Under the pieces are notes generated by a model that was not told the origin of the DNA, searched no databases, and saw nothing but the letters and a program-made list of their open reading frames with translations. 64,000 bases of DNA from a bacterium (lineage in GTDB: Bacteria; Electryoneota; Electryoneia; Electryoneales; Electryoneaceae): positions 248,001-312,000 of the forward strand of contig JAHLLH010000004.1 in NCBI GenBank assembly GCA_020444265.1. The letters are read 5' to 3'. A program made the translations under genes and the position numbers. Of the stretch, positions 34,862-43,494 are shown piece after piece. The first letter of the stretch is position 1; every line of letters begins with the position of its first letter.

Positions 34862-34974
34862 GCCGGATAATTGTCCGGCTGTCGAAAATCCTGCGAAAAA
34901 TAACGAGGCCAGAGGCCTCGATAAAGAACATCACGACATTGGCTCCTCGAGCGGAGCACCCCGAAAGGTGCTCC
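34862..34974 (-). terminator. HU terminator within a three-hairpin cluster
   Basis: Read on the minus strand after HU: GGAGCACC/GGTGCTCC (34953-34960 with 34967-34974), then CGAGGCC/GGCCTCG (34904-34910 with 34914-34920) followed on the minus strand by TTATTTTTC, then GCCGGA/TCCGGC (34862-34867 with 34874-34879). The middle hairpin plus T tract is the likely Rho-independent terminator of HU; the others resemble the intergenic palindromes elsewhere in the window. Confidence 0.7.
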
Positions 34975-34984
34975 TCAAGGGCGC

Positions 34985-35263
34985 TTACTTCCCGTTGACG
35001 CGTGCCTTCAGTTTATCGGAAGGACGGAACACCGGAGCCTTCTTTGCATCGACGCGAATGCGCTGACCCGTTTGGGGGTTGATCGCATCGCGGGCGGCGC
35101 GTTGTTCCACCTTGAAGGTGCCGAATCCACGAATTTCAACGTGGTCATCTTTCACGAGAGCATCGCTGATGCCTTCGAGAACTCCTTCCACTACCGCAGC
35201 GACCTCAACCTGGGTGAGTCCCGTGCCTGCGGCCACAACAGATACCAAATCAGCCTTGTTCAT
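34985..35263 (-). CDS. hup: HU/IHF-family DNA-binding protein
   Basis: A 92-residue nucleoid protein: MNKADLVSVVAAGTGLTQVE for the dimerising helices, GFGTFKVEQRAARDAINPQTG for the beta arm, and APVFRPSDKLKARVNGK at the end. It bends DNA as a dimer. The Met at 35263 starts the family N-terminus and overlaps the sppA stop (ATGA), so HU is apparently co-translated with a membrane peptidase, an unusual partner. A cluster of hairpins closes it. Confidence 0.94.
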   Translation of the reverse strand: MNKADLVSVVAAGTGLTQVEVAAVVEGVLEGISDALVKDDHVEIRGFGTFKVEQRAARDAINPQTGQRIRVDAKKAPVFRPSDKLKARVNGK

Positions 35264-36162
35264 CGTACCGTCTCCGGTTTCCAACGGTATTGAAAGGCCC
35301 CACGGCCTTCCAATCTGTTAAACACTTTATCCGCTGCATTCTCCAGCAGCAGATCCATCCACTCGTATGTACGACTCCGCGGCGGACGAACCACCGTCGG
35401 ATTGCCGTCTATCTGGGCCATCCCCGCAAGTACCTGTGTTGCATGGTACTGATCACCGAGAATGTCTACCAAGCCGTTCTCTTTTGCCTGACGTCCGGTG
35501 TACACTCGCCCATCCGCCAGTGTGCGAACAACTGCTTCGTCCAGCTTCCGTTCTGTTGCTACGATCTCGACGAACTGGTCAAAAGCGTCGTCAATATACT
35601 CTTGAAAATACGCTCTTTCCTCAGGGGTGAGCTCCCGAGCAGGGGTGCCAGAGTCTTTGAATTTTCCGCTTTTTACGACTTCTGACTGGACCCCGATTTT
35701 CTCCATTAGTTCCCGAAACTGTGTAAATTCAATGATTACGCCTATTGAACCGGTTGTAGAAGAGGGGTTGGCGACGATCGAATCAGCACCCAAGGCTGCG
35801 TAGTATGCACCGGAGGTGGCAATATTTCCCATCGATGCGACCACAGGTTTTTCAGCACGGGCTCGTTTCAAAGCCTCGTACAATTCTTGTGATGCGCCGG
35901 TTACCCCGCCGGGACTGTCGAGACGAACCAGGATGCCCTTGATCTGGTCGTTCCGGCGGAAACGGTCAATGTCCTCCACCCACTTCCGCGAGTTCCAGAT
36001 TGGTTCGGAGATTTCAACCAACCCGATTCGTTCGCCGGATCCGCCTGCCACATCCACCCAGTCTCTGCTGTCACCCGATCTGCCGGTCACAAGAAGCACC
36101 AGAATGATCAGGGAGCCCAGAATGAATAGGGCGAGGATAAGGTCGGAACGGCGATTTTTCAT
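35260..36162 (-). CDS. sppA: Signal peptide peptidase SppA
   Basis: A 300-residue membrane-anchored serine peptidase that degrades cleaved signal peptides. An N-terminal anchor (LILALFILGSLIILVLLV) is followed by the ClpP-like fold: LDSPGGVTGASQELYEAL, the nucleophile Ser117 in ATSGAYYAALGAD and the general-base lysine in VKSGKFKDSG (Lys167 or 169). It is the short, single-domain (67K-half) form. Starts inside the MltD stop (ATGA). Confidence 0.93.
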   Translation of the reverse strand: MKNRRSDLILALFILGSLIILVLLVTGRSGDSRDWVDVAGGSGERIGLVEISEPIWNSRKWVEDIDRFRRNDQIKGILVRLDSPGGVTGASQELYEALKRARAEKPVVASMGNIATSGAYYAALGADSIVANPSSTTGSIGVIIEFTQFRELMEKIGVQSEVVKSGKFKDSGTPARELTPEERAYFQEYIDDAFDQFVEIVATERKLDEAVVRTLADGRVYTGRQAKENGLVDILGDQYHATQVLAGMAQIDGNPTVVRPPRSRTYEWMDLLLENAADKVFNRLEGRGAFQYRWKPETVR

Positions 36163-38249
36163 CCCTGGCTGCCTTGCTGAATACGGACAATCAGCTTGTC
36201 GCCGGCACGCAGAGCTCGCGCGTCACGAATGTTATTCCAGGTCTTCAAGTCTGTCACAGAGACATCAAATCGTGTCGCGATTTCCCACAATGTATCGCCC
36301 CGCTGAACTTGATAGACAATGGCACCTTCAGGCGTAGAACGCAACGGTACTTGGAGCATGTCTCCTGGATGGAGAGTGCTTCTGCTGGTCAATTTGTTTG
36401 CCGTCAGCAGATCAGCTGTGCTGACACCGTGCGCTTGCGCAATGGACCAGGCGGAATCTCCACGACGGACCCGGTACTTGCCTTCATAGCTGATCGGCGA
36501 GGGCGCCACTGCAGATTTGCTTGACTTTGTTGATCCAGGTCTGCGCAGATCTGCTGGTTGATAAAGGACCAGCTTCTGGCCTGGGTAAATCACGCTTCTT
36601 TTGTGGAGGTTGTTCCAGCGAAGCAACTTCGAGAGTCCGAGGTGGTACCGCTCGGCAATCTGCGATAACGTTTCGCCGGAACGAACCCGATGAATCCGTC
36701 GCTGCATACCATCGGGCAGCTCGGGGTCGTTCATCGCATACAGCGCGGCGTAATCCCCATACTTCCCGCCCGGAGCGACCGGAATCAGCAGGTAGTCGCC
36801 AACCGTGATACGGTTCGGGTTCTTGATGTCGTTGGCGGGTACATCCATGATCGCTCGCATCGAACTGCCATATTTGCTCGCGATCACTGACAAGGTTTCA
36901 CCACTGCGAACACGATGCCGAACCCAGGAGGTTTTCTTTTCTGCCGGGATGCTGGCAATTGCATCATCAAAACGGGCGCTGAATCCATCTGGTACGAAAA
37001 GCATCGCCTTGGTACGGTTCGGAGGTGTGCACCAGCGAAGAAGAGCAGGATTCAAGTCGCGCAAGACCTTGGCTTCAATCTCGAGCGCTTCAGCAATCGC
37101 ATTCAGCTCAATCGGTTCGTCAACATAAACCGTGTCACGAGGGGTATGCGCTTTAAAATCGATCGGTGCAAAGCCATACGCTTCCGGGTCACTGGCGATT
37201 TTACGAGCCGCGAGGAAGGTTGGGACATAGTTACGAGTCTGGGAGGGCAGGCGGCGCATGTTCCAGAAATCCCTGCCGCCGGAGCGTCGGATCTCACGAC
37301 GGACTCGTCCCTCACCACAGTTATAGGCGGACAGCGCCAAATACCAGTCGCCCAAGTGTTCGTAGAGCTGACGCAGGAACCGACTCGCTGCGTGGGTCGC
37401 CAATTCAGGGTCACGCCGTTCGTCATACCACCAGTCGGCTTCCAGATCGAAGGTTTTTCCGGTCGAATAGATAAACTGCCAGGGGCCGACGGCACGTGCC
37501 CAGGAACGAGCATCGTTGCGGAATCCGGATTCAATCATCGACAGGTAGACGAGGTCTTCGGGGACACCATGCTGACGTAGGATTGGGGTCATGCGCGGGA
37601 TCATTGCTCCGGCACGTTCCAGCCAGATGGTCATCGCCTTTCGTCCGCGCGGATTCTCTGTGAAGTAGGTGAGCATCCGTTCGACTTTAGCGTTCACCGT
37701 GTCCGGGATTCCAGGTAGTGCATCGACTTCCACAATCGTGGTGTCGAGTACGACCTCGAAGCTGTCTACCGACAATTCCTCCAGCAAGCTGTCCGGGGAG
37801 AGGGTATCGCTTTGATCTGCGATCAGGGCGCTGAGGCCTTCGTCGGTCGCAATCAGGTCTTCGATGGTCGTATCAAACCGATCCTCGTAAGACTGGGTCC
37901 ACTGGGTCAGCGTATCCAGCATCGAGGGTTGTGCGTCAGCGGGAACATCCAGAATGACACCTTGCAGGGTCATGATCGCCTGCATCATGGCTGCGTCCGC
38001 CGCGCTGCTGTCACCTTGCGCGAGGGCATCTTCCCCTTCACGCATGTAGCGCGGGGCGGCTTCGAGGGCATCCTCGGCGCGCATGGACTGGTCAACAGGT
38101 GTTGATTCTGTCATCATCGACGAGGAATCGGACACCGGTTGTTCCGTTGTCTGAAGCGCGCTGTTGCCTGCGCATCCGGTCAAGAGGAGAGAAATGGCAG
38201 CCGGCCCAAGTAACACCGGGAGCCATCTCCTTCGTATAAGGTCAAGCAT
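36159..38249 (-). CDS. MltD-like lytic transglycosylase with four LysM domains
   Basis: A 696-residue lipoprotein (leader ending SLLLTGCAG) that should cleave peptidoglycan glycan strands from the outer-membrane inner face or periplasm. After a ~170-residue helical region, the SLT domain shows the catalytic glutamate in YLSMIESGFRND, then AVGPWQFI and LALSAYNCGEGRV. Four LysM modules follow, beginning HRVRSGETLS, HRVRSGETLS, YRVRRGDSAW and YQVQRGDTLW. E. coli MltD is ~450 residues with two LysM. The Met at 38249 is chosen because it gives the lipobox at a normal distance; upstream in-frame sequence overlaps the divergent gap. Confidence 0.93.
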   Translation of the reverse strand: MLDLIRRRWLPVLLGPAAISLLLTGCAGNSALQTTEQPVSDSSSMMTESTPVDQSMRAEDALEAAPRYMREGEDALAQGDSSAADAAMMQAIMTLQGVILDVPADAQPSMLDTLTQWTQSYEDRFDTTIEDLIATDEGLSALIADQSDTLSPDSLLEELSVDSFEVVLDTTIVEVDALPGIPDTVNAKVERMLTYFTENPRGRKAMTIWLERAGAMIPRMTPILRQHGVPEDLVYLSMIESGFRNDARSWARAVGPWQFIYSTGKTFDLEADWWYDERRDPELATHAASRFLRQLYEHLGDWYLALSAYNCGEGRVRREIRRSGGRDFWNMRRLPSQTRNYVPTFLAARKIASDPEAYGFAPIDFKAHTPRDTVYVDEPIELNAIAEALEIEAKVLRDLNPALLRWCTPPNRTKAMLFVPDGFSARFDDAIASIPAEKKTSWVRHRVRSGETLSVIASKYGSSMRAIMDVPANDIKNPNRITVGDYLLIPVAPGGKYGDYAALYAMNDPELPDGMQRRIHRVRSGETLSQIAERYHLGLSKLLRWNNLHKRSVIYPGQKLVLYQPADLRRPGSTKSSKSAVAPSPISYEGKYRVRRGDSAWSIAQAHGVSTADLLTANKLTSRSTLHPGDMLQVPLRSTPEGAIVYQVQRGDTLWEIATRFDVSVTDLKTWNNIRDARALRAGDKLIVRIQQGSQG

Positions 38250-38389
38250 CAGAATCCAAGTTCCCGTTCCGTACAGAAGTTTCGGTAACTTACGAGTATG
38301 GCTTGAGACGCCGCAAGTGTTCCGTTTATCCACCCACCTCCCCTCACTCCTTCGCTTGCCGCACTCGATGAGGGGTCGTACATTCCTGA

Positions 38390-39457
38390 ATGAAACATTC
38401 ACGCGCGATTCCGCTGCTTATCCTGCTGATGACCACCTTCTGGACCGGGTGTGTTACTCATACCCTTTTTGTTGATCTAAGTTCTTGTGGGGTAATACGT
38501 TACATCCTCGAGGGCGACAGCCTGGATGTCTATGATGGCCGTATCCCTCACCCCCGTGGGGATGCCTGGACCCTCGCAGATCGCAGCAGCGGCATGAGCG
38601 CCGACAGCAGCATGACCATCCTGCTCGACTATCGTGCTCCTCTACTTGAGAGGGTGGTCCATCCTCTCGCCCCTCGCTCGAAGGAGGGATGGATCGAGGT
38701 CGATCAGCAAAAAGGCATCTTCGTCCACCGGAAGACTCTTCGTGTAAGTTTCCCCTCTTGGGATGTCCGGGAGCGGTTCGGTGATCCCGAAGATTTCATC
38801 CCTGAAGAGGTGCGTCAGCTCGAAGCAATCGGAGCGGACACCCTGCTGAGTGAGTCGCGTCAAACAGAGCTGAAGCGTCTGAAGGCGAAGGGGATGCAGA
38901 AGGGGGCGGCTCAACGCTACCTCAAGCAGGAACAGGCGTTGGTGCATGCGTGGTATGATGATCGAGGTCTCGCGCTACCCGATAGTGTCATGGGTGATGC
39001 GCTGGGTCGTTTTTCCGCCATCCTTCAGGCTTATCTGATTACCCTCCGGGACGACGATCCCCTCGATGTGTCGCTCGAGTGGTACAGTGATTTGAAAGAG
39101 ACGATGGTGATTGCCGCCGTTGAAGCGACTGGGGGCGAGCGTGAGTGGTTTTCCGCAGCTTCGGATTCACTCGAACTGGCTTACAAGAGTTGGGTGGACC
39201 TGGAAGACGATGCTATCGAGGTTCGTGTTTTAATGCCCAACTGGCGAGTGTCGACCAATGCCGATACCATTTCCGGGGATACCCTGATCTGGGAGTTGGA
39301 TCGTGAGCTCTTCGCCGATTCGACTGTCTACCTGAGTGCGATTGGCTATGACCCAGTACCAGTGACCTGGGTGATCGCGCTCCTACTGGTTGGATTTGGC
39401 CTGGGACGCTTGTTGCTTCGGATAAGACGAAAGCGTAGCCTACCCTCCAACGATTAA
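38390..39457 (+). CDS. Putative membrane/lipoprotein of unknown function
   Basis: A 355-residue protein. The N-terminus is hydrophobic and ends FWTGCVTH, a non-canonical lipobox, so either a lipoprotein or a signal-anchored protein. The middle is mixed with a charged helical stretch (VRQLEAIGADTLLSES, then LKRLKAKGMQKGAAQ). A C-terminal transmembrane helix (VTWVIALLLVGFGLGRLLL) and an Arg/Lys tail (RIRRKRS) follow. No family recognised. It is divergent from the MltD gene and lies 37 bases before the inositol-phosphatase pair. No ribosome site is obvious. Confidence 0.65.
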   Translation: MKHSRAIPLLILLMTTFWTGCVTHTLFVDLSSCGVIRYILEGDSLDVYDGRIPHPRGDAWTLADRSSGMSADSSMTILLDYRAPLLERVVHPLAPRSKEGWIEVDQQKGIFVHRKTLRVSFPSWDVRERFGDPEDFIPEEVRQLEAIGADTLLSESRQTELKRLKAKGMQKGAAQRYLKQEQALVHAWYDDRGLALPDSVMGDALGRFSAILQAYLITLRDDDPLDVSLEWYSDLKETMVIAAVEATGGEREWFSAASDSLELAYKSWVDLEDDAIEVRVLMPNWRVSTNADTISGDTLIWELDRELFADSTVYLSAIGYDPVPVTWVIALLLVGFGLGRLLLRIRRKRSLPSND

Positions 39458-39494
39458 CGCACCTGCCTCCGTGGCAAACCGAGGATATTTCCGG

Positions 39495-40328
39495 ATGAAC
39501 CTTGAAGAGTTGACGCTTGAGGTGATGGGCCTCGCGCGGGAGGTCGGACTCTGGTTGAAGGAGGAACGGTCTCGCATCGGTGATGAACAGATCGAGGTGA
39601 AGGGGCAGGGGGATTTTGTTTCTCATGCGGACCGCCACGCGGAAGAACAACTCACCAAGGGCCTGACCAAGATGCTGCCAGGCAGTATTGTGATGGCTGA
39701 GGAGTTCACCCCAAATGCTCGAGGTGGAGAATTCCGCTGGATCGTCGATCCGCTCGATGGCACCGCCAACTACCTCGCGGGACTTCCTGCCTATGCTGTT
39801 TCGATTGGATTGGAGGACCGTCGCGAGAACCCGGATGGTTTTGGCAAACGGTTGCTTGGTGTAGTGTATGTGGCCGGCTTGGACCAGATGTATGATGCCT
39901 GGCTGGGCGGCGGAGCACGCAAAAACGGGGAGACGATCCGCGTGCATGCGGAGCGTGAACTGAATCGGTCGATGATCGCGACCGCCTTTCCTTTCAGGGA
40001 ACGGCACCGGATTGATGGCTATCTTGACCTGTTTCGAGATCTTTACCCGAAGATTGCTGATTTTCGTCGGATCGGGGCGGCTGCTGCGGATTTATGTTGG
40101 GTAGCCGATGGCACCTTTGATGGCTATTTCGAGATGGACCTGAAACCATGGGACCTTGCGGCGGGTAGCCTGATTATTGAGGAGGCCGGCGGAGTTGTCA
40201 GCGACTGGTGGCGTGAAGATGTCCTCAAGACTGGTTGGGTCGCATGCGGTACTCCGAAGGCCTACAAAGAGATCATGGCGACCATCGAGAGTATAGGTTT
40301 TCAACGACCTGAGCATACCTGGAGATAG
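39495..40328 (+). CDS. Inositol monophosphatase-family protein, copy 1
   Basis: A 277-residue magnesium-dependent phosphatase (IMPase/SuhB/CysQ superfamily). Metal ligands are present: MAEEF, the signature DPLDGTANYLAG and the C-terminal KPWDLAAGSLIIEEAGG. Family substrates include inositol monophosphate, histidinol phosphate and 3'-phosphoadenosine phosphate; which one applies is unclear. ATG 39495 has GAGG ten bases upstream and starts the family N-terminal helix. Its closest relative is probably the next gene, 12 bases downstream. Confidence 0.9.
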   Translation: MNLEELTLEVMGLAREVGLWLKEERSRIGDEQIEVKGQGDFVSHADRHAEEQLTKGLTKMLPGSIVMAEEFTPNARGGEFRWIVDPLDGTANYLAGLPAYAVSIGLEDRRENPDGFGKRLLGVVYVAGLDQMYDAWLGGGARKNGETIRVHAERELNRSMIATAFPFRERHRIDGYLDLFRDLYPKIADFRRIGAAAADLCWVADGTFDGYFEMDLKPWDLAAGSLIIEEAGGVVSDWWREDVLKTGWVACGTPKAYKEIMATIESIGFQRPEHTWR

Positions 40329-40340
40329 GAAGAGTAACAG

Positions 40341-41213
40341 ATGGAACGTCGAACGGATATTCGGGCAAAGGTGGCTCGTCTCGCTGATGCTGCTGCAATG
40401 GTTGTTCGCCGCACGGGACGCTGGTTACGTGATGAGCAGGTACGAATTGCCGAACTCGAAATTGAGGAAAAGCAGCATGGCGACTATGTCAGCCGTGCGG
40501 ACCGTACCAGCGATAAGATGCTGCGTGAGGGATTGACCGGGATTCTTCCCGGCAGCGGAGTGCTCAGTGAAGAAGCCGATGAGCTGACCGGCGATTCCAA
40601 CTGGCGTTGGATTGTAGACCCGCTCGATGGGACAACCAACTACCTTTCCGGGTTGCCCCTCTGGGGGATATCAGTTGCACTGGAAGATCGTACCGGTGTC
40701 GAACCCGGGGAATGGGGTGACCTTCACCTGGGTTTGATCTATTTGCCCTCATTGAACAAATTGTACGTTACTCGAGCTGGTGAAGGGGCGACCTGCAATG
40801 GCAGGCAGATCGAAGTTCGTCCCCGTAGCGAGCACCGAGCCACCCTTTCTCATTGGTGGCCGATGGACCTAAATGATCCCCTCGATGCATTCCAGGAAGT
40901 GGTTTCGGACTTATTGCCGACGGTTGGCGCTGTACGGAACCTCGGTAGTCCTGCCGCCGAATTAGCGATGGTTGCCGAGGGTAGCCTACAGGGCTTTTTT
41001 GCGATGGATATGGAACCATGGGATCTCGCTGCTGGCATCCTCCTCGTCGAGGAAGCGGGTGGGGTGACGAGCGACCCTTGGAACCGTAATCCGCTGACCA
41101 CCGGATTCCCCATTGCAGGGCAGGAGGCGCTGGTGAAACGGCTGAAGGCTATGTTGTCAGAGAGGTTTGATGCGCCTGGGCAAAGGTCGGATAACGTTCT
41201 ACCCCTTCAGTAG
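40341..41213 (+). CDS. Inositol monophosphatase-family protein, copy 2
   Basis: A 290-residue paralogue of the preceding gene. The catalytic motifs are intact (LSEEAD, DPLDGTTNYLSG, EPWDLAAGILLVEEAGG). The two proteins align along their length, with shared surroundings such as GDYVSRADR versus GDFVSHADR and GLIYLPSLNKLYV versus GVVYVAGLDQMYD, which indicates an old tandem duplication. They differ most in the region before the last metal motif, so substrates may differ. A type I phosphodiesterase gene follows nine bases later, suggesting a phosphate-ester operon. Confidence 0.9.
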   Translation: MERRTDIRAKVARLADAAAMVVRRTGRWLRDEQVRIAELEIEEKQHGDYVSRADRTSDKMLREGLTGILPGSGVLSEEADELTGDSNWRWIVDPLDGTTNYLSGLPLWGISVALEDRTGVEPGEWGDLHLGLIYLPSLNKLYVTRAGEGATCNGRQIEVRPRSEHRATLSHWWPMDLNDPLDAFQEVVSDLLPTVGAVRNLGSPAAELAMVAEGSLQGFFAMDMEPWDLAAGILLVEEAGGVTSDPWNRNPLTTGFPIAGQEALVKRLKAMLSERFDAPGQRSDNVLPLQ

Positions 41214-41221
41214 GCCGCACG

Positions 41222-42541
41222 ATGGCAGCCTTGATTCTCCCGGGAAAACGAGCATCCCTGCGCAAAGTGATGGTGCTCTCGATTGATGGCACCCCTCATT
41301 CGTTGATCCGGCAAAGGATGGCGGCAAATCCCGATTCCATCTGGCATACTCTGACAGACCAGGCGCCTTTACACCGGATTCGGTCCAGCCGTCCAGAAGT
41401 CTCTTCGGTTGCCTGGGCTTCCTACCTGACTGGTACTACTCCTTCCCATCACGGCATTTTCGGGTTTGCGGAACGAACCCTGAATCCATTCCGTCTCTAC
41501 TACCCAAATGGCTCCCATTTGCGTGCACCGACTCTTTTCGAACGTGTGCATGAAGCGGGTGGGACTGTGGTTTCGCTCAATGTGCCTGCCACATCCCCTG
41601 CTAAACCTTTGCAAGGAGTTGTTGTCGGCGGATTCCTGCTACCCCGTCTCAAAGGCAATGTCCAACCGCCATACCTTGGTGCCGAGCTGGAGCAAGCTGG
41701 ATATGTGGTTGATACGGACCCGGGTGTGGCTCATCGTGATCGGGCTGTGTTTTATCAGTCTTTGGTTGAGGCACATGATGCTCGGGTCGCTGCGGGGTTA
41801 CGATTTGTCCATGAGGTGGATTGGGACCTGTTTCATCTGCACTTGATGGAAACAGACCGTCTCTATCACTTCTACTGGGGGGAGCCGGACTGGCAGGATC
41901 GTTTTGATCAGTTCCTGGATCGGGTCGAACACACCGTTGCGCAATTTGCCGCCATTGCACGTGATAAAGGGGCGGCGCTGGTGCTGCTTTCGGATCATGG
42001 TTTCACGCGGTCTCGTCGCATCCTATTTGTGAATGCTGTTTTGCGAAAAACAGGGTTACTTCGTTTTCAGCCGGGACAAGTACCATCTCTTGAAACAATC
42101 GATCCATCGAGTAAAGCGTATGCCTTACCACCAGGGCGGATTTTTCTTAACCTCCGTGGCCGTGAGCCGATGGGAAGCGTCGCCCCCGGGCAAGACGCGG
42201 AACAGCTTCTCGCCAGTTTGCAGGCGTTGTTCAGCGACTTGAAGGACAACCTCACCGGAGACACCTTGATCGATGAGGTCGTCCGCCCTGCTCAAGTTGA
42301 TCGCGGACCTTTCCAGCAGGAGGCGTCCGATCTGCTTTTGCACGCTAAGGATGGGATCGATCTGAAGGCTGATTTCTCCGCTGAACAGATCCTCGATACC
42401 CCCAGCATCCTCGTTGGCACCCACACCTATCTCAACGCCTTTTTTCACGTCAGCAATGCCACAGCTCCTACCTGGACAGATGACGAAGGGGATGTTGCGG
42501 CCGCCGGCCGATTTGTCGCATCCTTGCTGAACCTTGCCTGA
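41222..42541 (+). CDS. Type I phosphodiesterase / alkaline-phosphatase superfamily protein
   Basis: A 439-residue metallo-phosphoesterase of the nucleotide pyrophosphatase/phosphodiesterase family. Metal and active-site positions: VMVLSIDGTPHSL near 17, the nucleophile region RPEVSSVAWASYLTGTTPS with HHGIFGF, METDRLYHFYW, LLSDHGF and GTHTYLN near the end. Ser replaces the more common Thr as nucleophile. No signal peptide is seen, so it is probably cytoplasmic. It follows the two IMPase-like genes closely and probably shares their transcript. Substrate unknown. Confidence 0.85.
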   Translation: MAALILPGKRASLRKVMVLSIDGTPHSLIRQRMAANPDSIWHTLTDQAPLHRIRSSRPEVSSVAWASYLTGTTPSHHGIFGFAERTLNPFRLYYPNGSHLRAPTLFERVHEAGGTVVSLNVPATSPAKPLQGVVVGGFLLPRLKGNVQPPYLGAELEQAGYVVDTDPGVAHRDRAVFYQSLVEAHDARVAAGLRFVHEVDWDLFHLHLMETDRLYHFYWGEPDWQDRFDQFLDRVEHTVAQFAAIARDKGAALVLLSDHGFTRSRRILFVNAVLRKTGLLRFQPGQVPSLETIDPSSKAYALPPGRIFLNLRGREPMGSVAPGQDAEQLLASLQALFSDLKDNLTGDTLIDEVVRPAQVDRGPFQQEASDLLLHAKDGIDLKADFSAEQILDTPSILVGTHTYLNAFFHVSNATAPTWTDDEGDVAAAGRFVASLLNLA

Positions 42542-42558
42542 TCACCATTTTTTTCATT

Positions 42559-42607
42559 GTGATCCACATCAATGCATAGATATTTCAAGAATTGTACCAT
42601 ACTCTGT
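42559..42607 (+). promoter_or_regulatory. FNR/CRP-type box with class II promoter spacing
   Basis: GTGAT-CCAC-ATCAA (42559-42572) matches the FNR consensus TTGAT-N4-ATCAA at nine of ten positions. A -10-like TACCAT is at 42595-42600, which puts the start near 42606-42607, 41 bases from the box centre, as in class II activated promoters. The MEMO1-like gene starts at 42637. Confidence 0.45.
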
Positions 42608-42636
42608 TGGAGAATAGTTATAAGACAGAGGCTGGT

Positions 42637-43494
42637 ATGGTTCAGCGAGCACCGGCAGTGGCGGGGAGCTTTTACCCCGCATCACCCGAGCACCTCCGCA
42701 GTGAGGTCAGCCGTCTGATCACTCTAGGCGAGATTGTTTTTGCCGGAGATGTCATCGGTCTGCTCGCTCCACATGCTGGCTACATTTACAGCGGGTCGAT
42801 TGCTGGAAGTGTTTATTCAACCATCGTCGGGAAGCGATACGATACAGTTGTCCTGGTCAGCCCCTCCCATCGGGACGCATTCAACTTTTCTTCGGTTCTT
42901 GGTGAAGGAAGCTATGAAACACCGTTGGGGTCGCTGACGGTTGACCAGTCAATGGCTACGCAACTCGTTCAGTTTGATCACAACGCTCGCCTCGATGATC
43001 GCGGCCATCGTCCTATCGATGGCTTGGGAGAGCACAGCCTTGAGGTACAGCTGCCGTTCCTGCAGGTCGCTCTTGAGGATCGTTTCAAGATTGTTCCGAT
43101 CGTGATGGGTGCCCAGCATGATTCCGCTGCCGACTCCCTCGGCGAGGCAATTGCCAAGGCGGTTCGGCTCAGTGGGAAACGTGTCCTGCTGGTCGCCTCC
43201 AGCGATTTGAGTCACTTTCATGCAGAGGAAGCGGCGAGACGGCTGGATGATCAGATCGTGCAGGCCATTCAGAAGTTCAGTAGCCAGATGCTATGGGAGC
43301 GAATCGAATCCGGACAGGGCGAGGCATGCGGTGCCGGCCCGATTGCAGCCATCATGACTGCCGCAAAACTCCTCGGAGCGGATTCATCTGTGGTAGTTGA
43401 TTATGGCACATCTGGCGATGTTCCCACTGCAGATAAGGAATCGGTCGTCGGCTACCTCTCGGCAGCATTTCTGCGGAAGGATGAGCCAGGATGA
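42637..43494 (+). CDS. MEMO1-family protein (AmmeMemoRadiSam system protein B)
   Basis: A 285-residue MEMO1-like protein, related in fold to class III extradiol dioxygenases. RAPAVAGSFYPASPEHL, LLAPHAGYIYSGSIAG, LVSPSHRD, GEHSLEVQLPFLQ and VASSDLSHFH are the family blocks and include the conserved histidines. MEMO1, AMMECR1 and a radical-SAM protein form a widespread set; human MEMO1 binds copper and is a redox protein, but the bacterial role is unknown. The start ATG 42637 is picked from the VAGSFYPA N-terminus. Its stop overlaps the AMMECR1 gene. No radical-SAM partner is visible here. Confidence 0.92.
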   Translation: MVQRAPAVAGSFYPASPEHLRSEVSRLITLGEIVFAGDVIGLLAPHAGYIYSGSIAGSVYSTIVGKRYDTVVLVSPSHRDAFNFSSVLGEGSYETPLGSLTVDQSMATQLVQFDHNARLDDRGHRPIDGLGEHSLEVQLPFLQVALEDRFKIVPIVMGAQHDSAADSLGEAIAKAVRLSGKRVLLVASSDLSHFHAEEAARRLDDQIVQAIQKFSSQMLWERIESGQGEACGAGPIAAIMTAAKLLGADSSVVVDYGTSGDVPTADKESVVGYLSAAFLRKDEPG

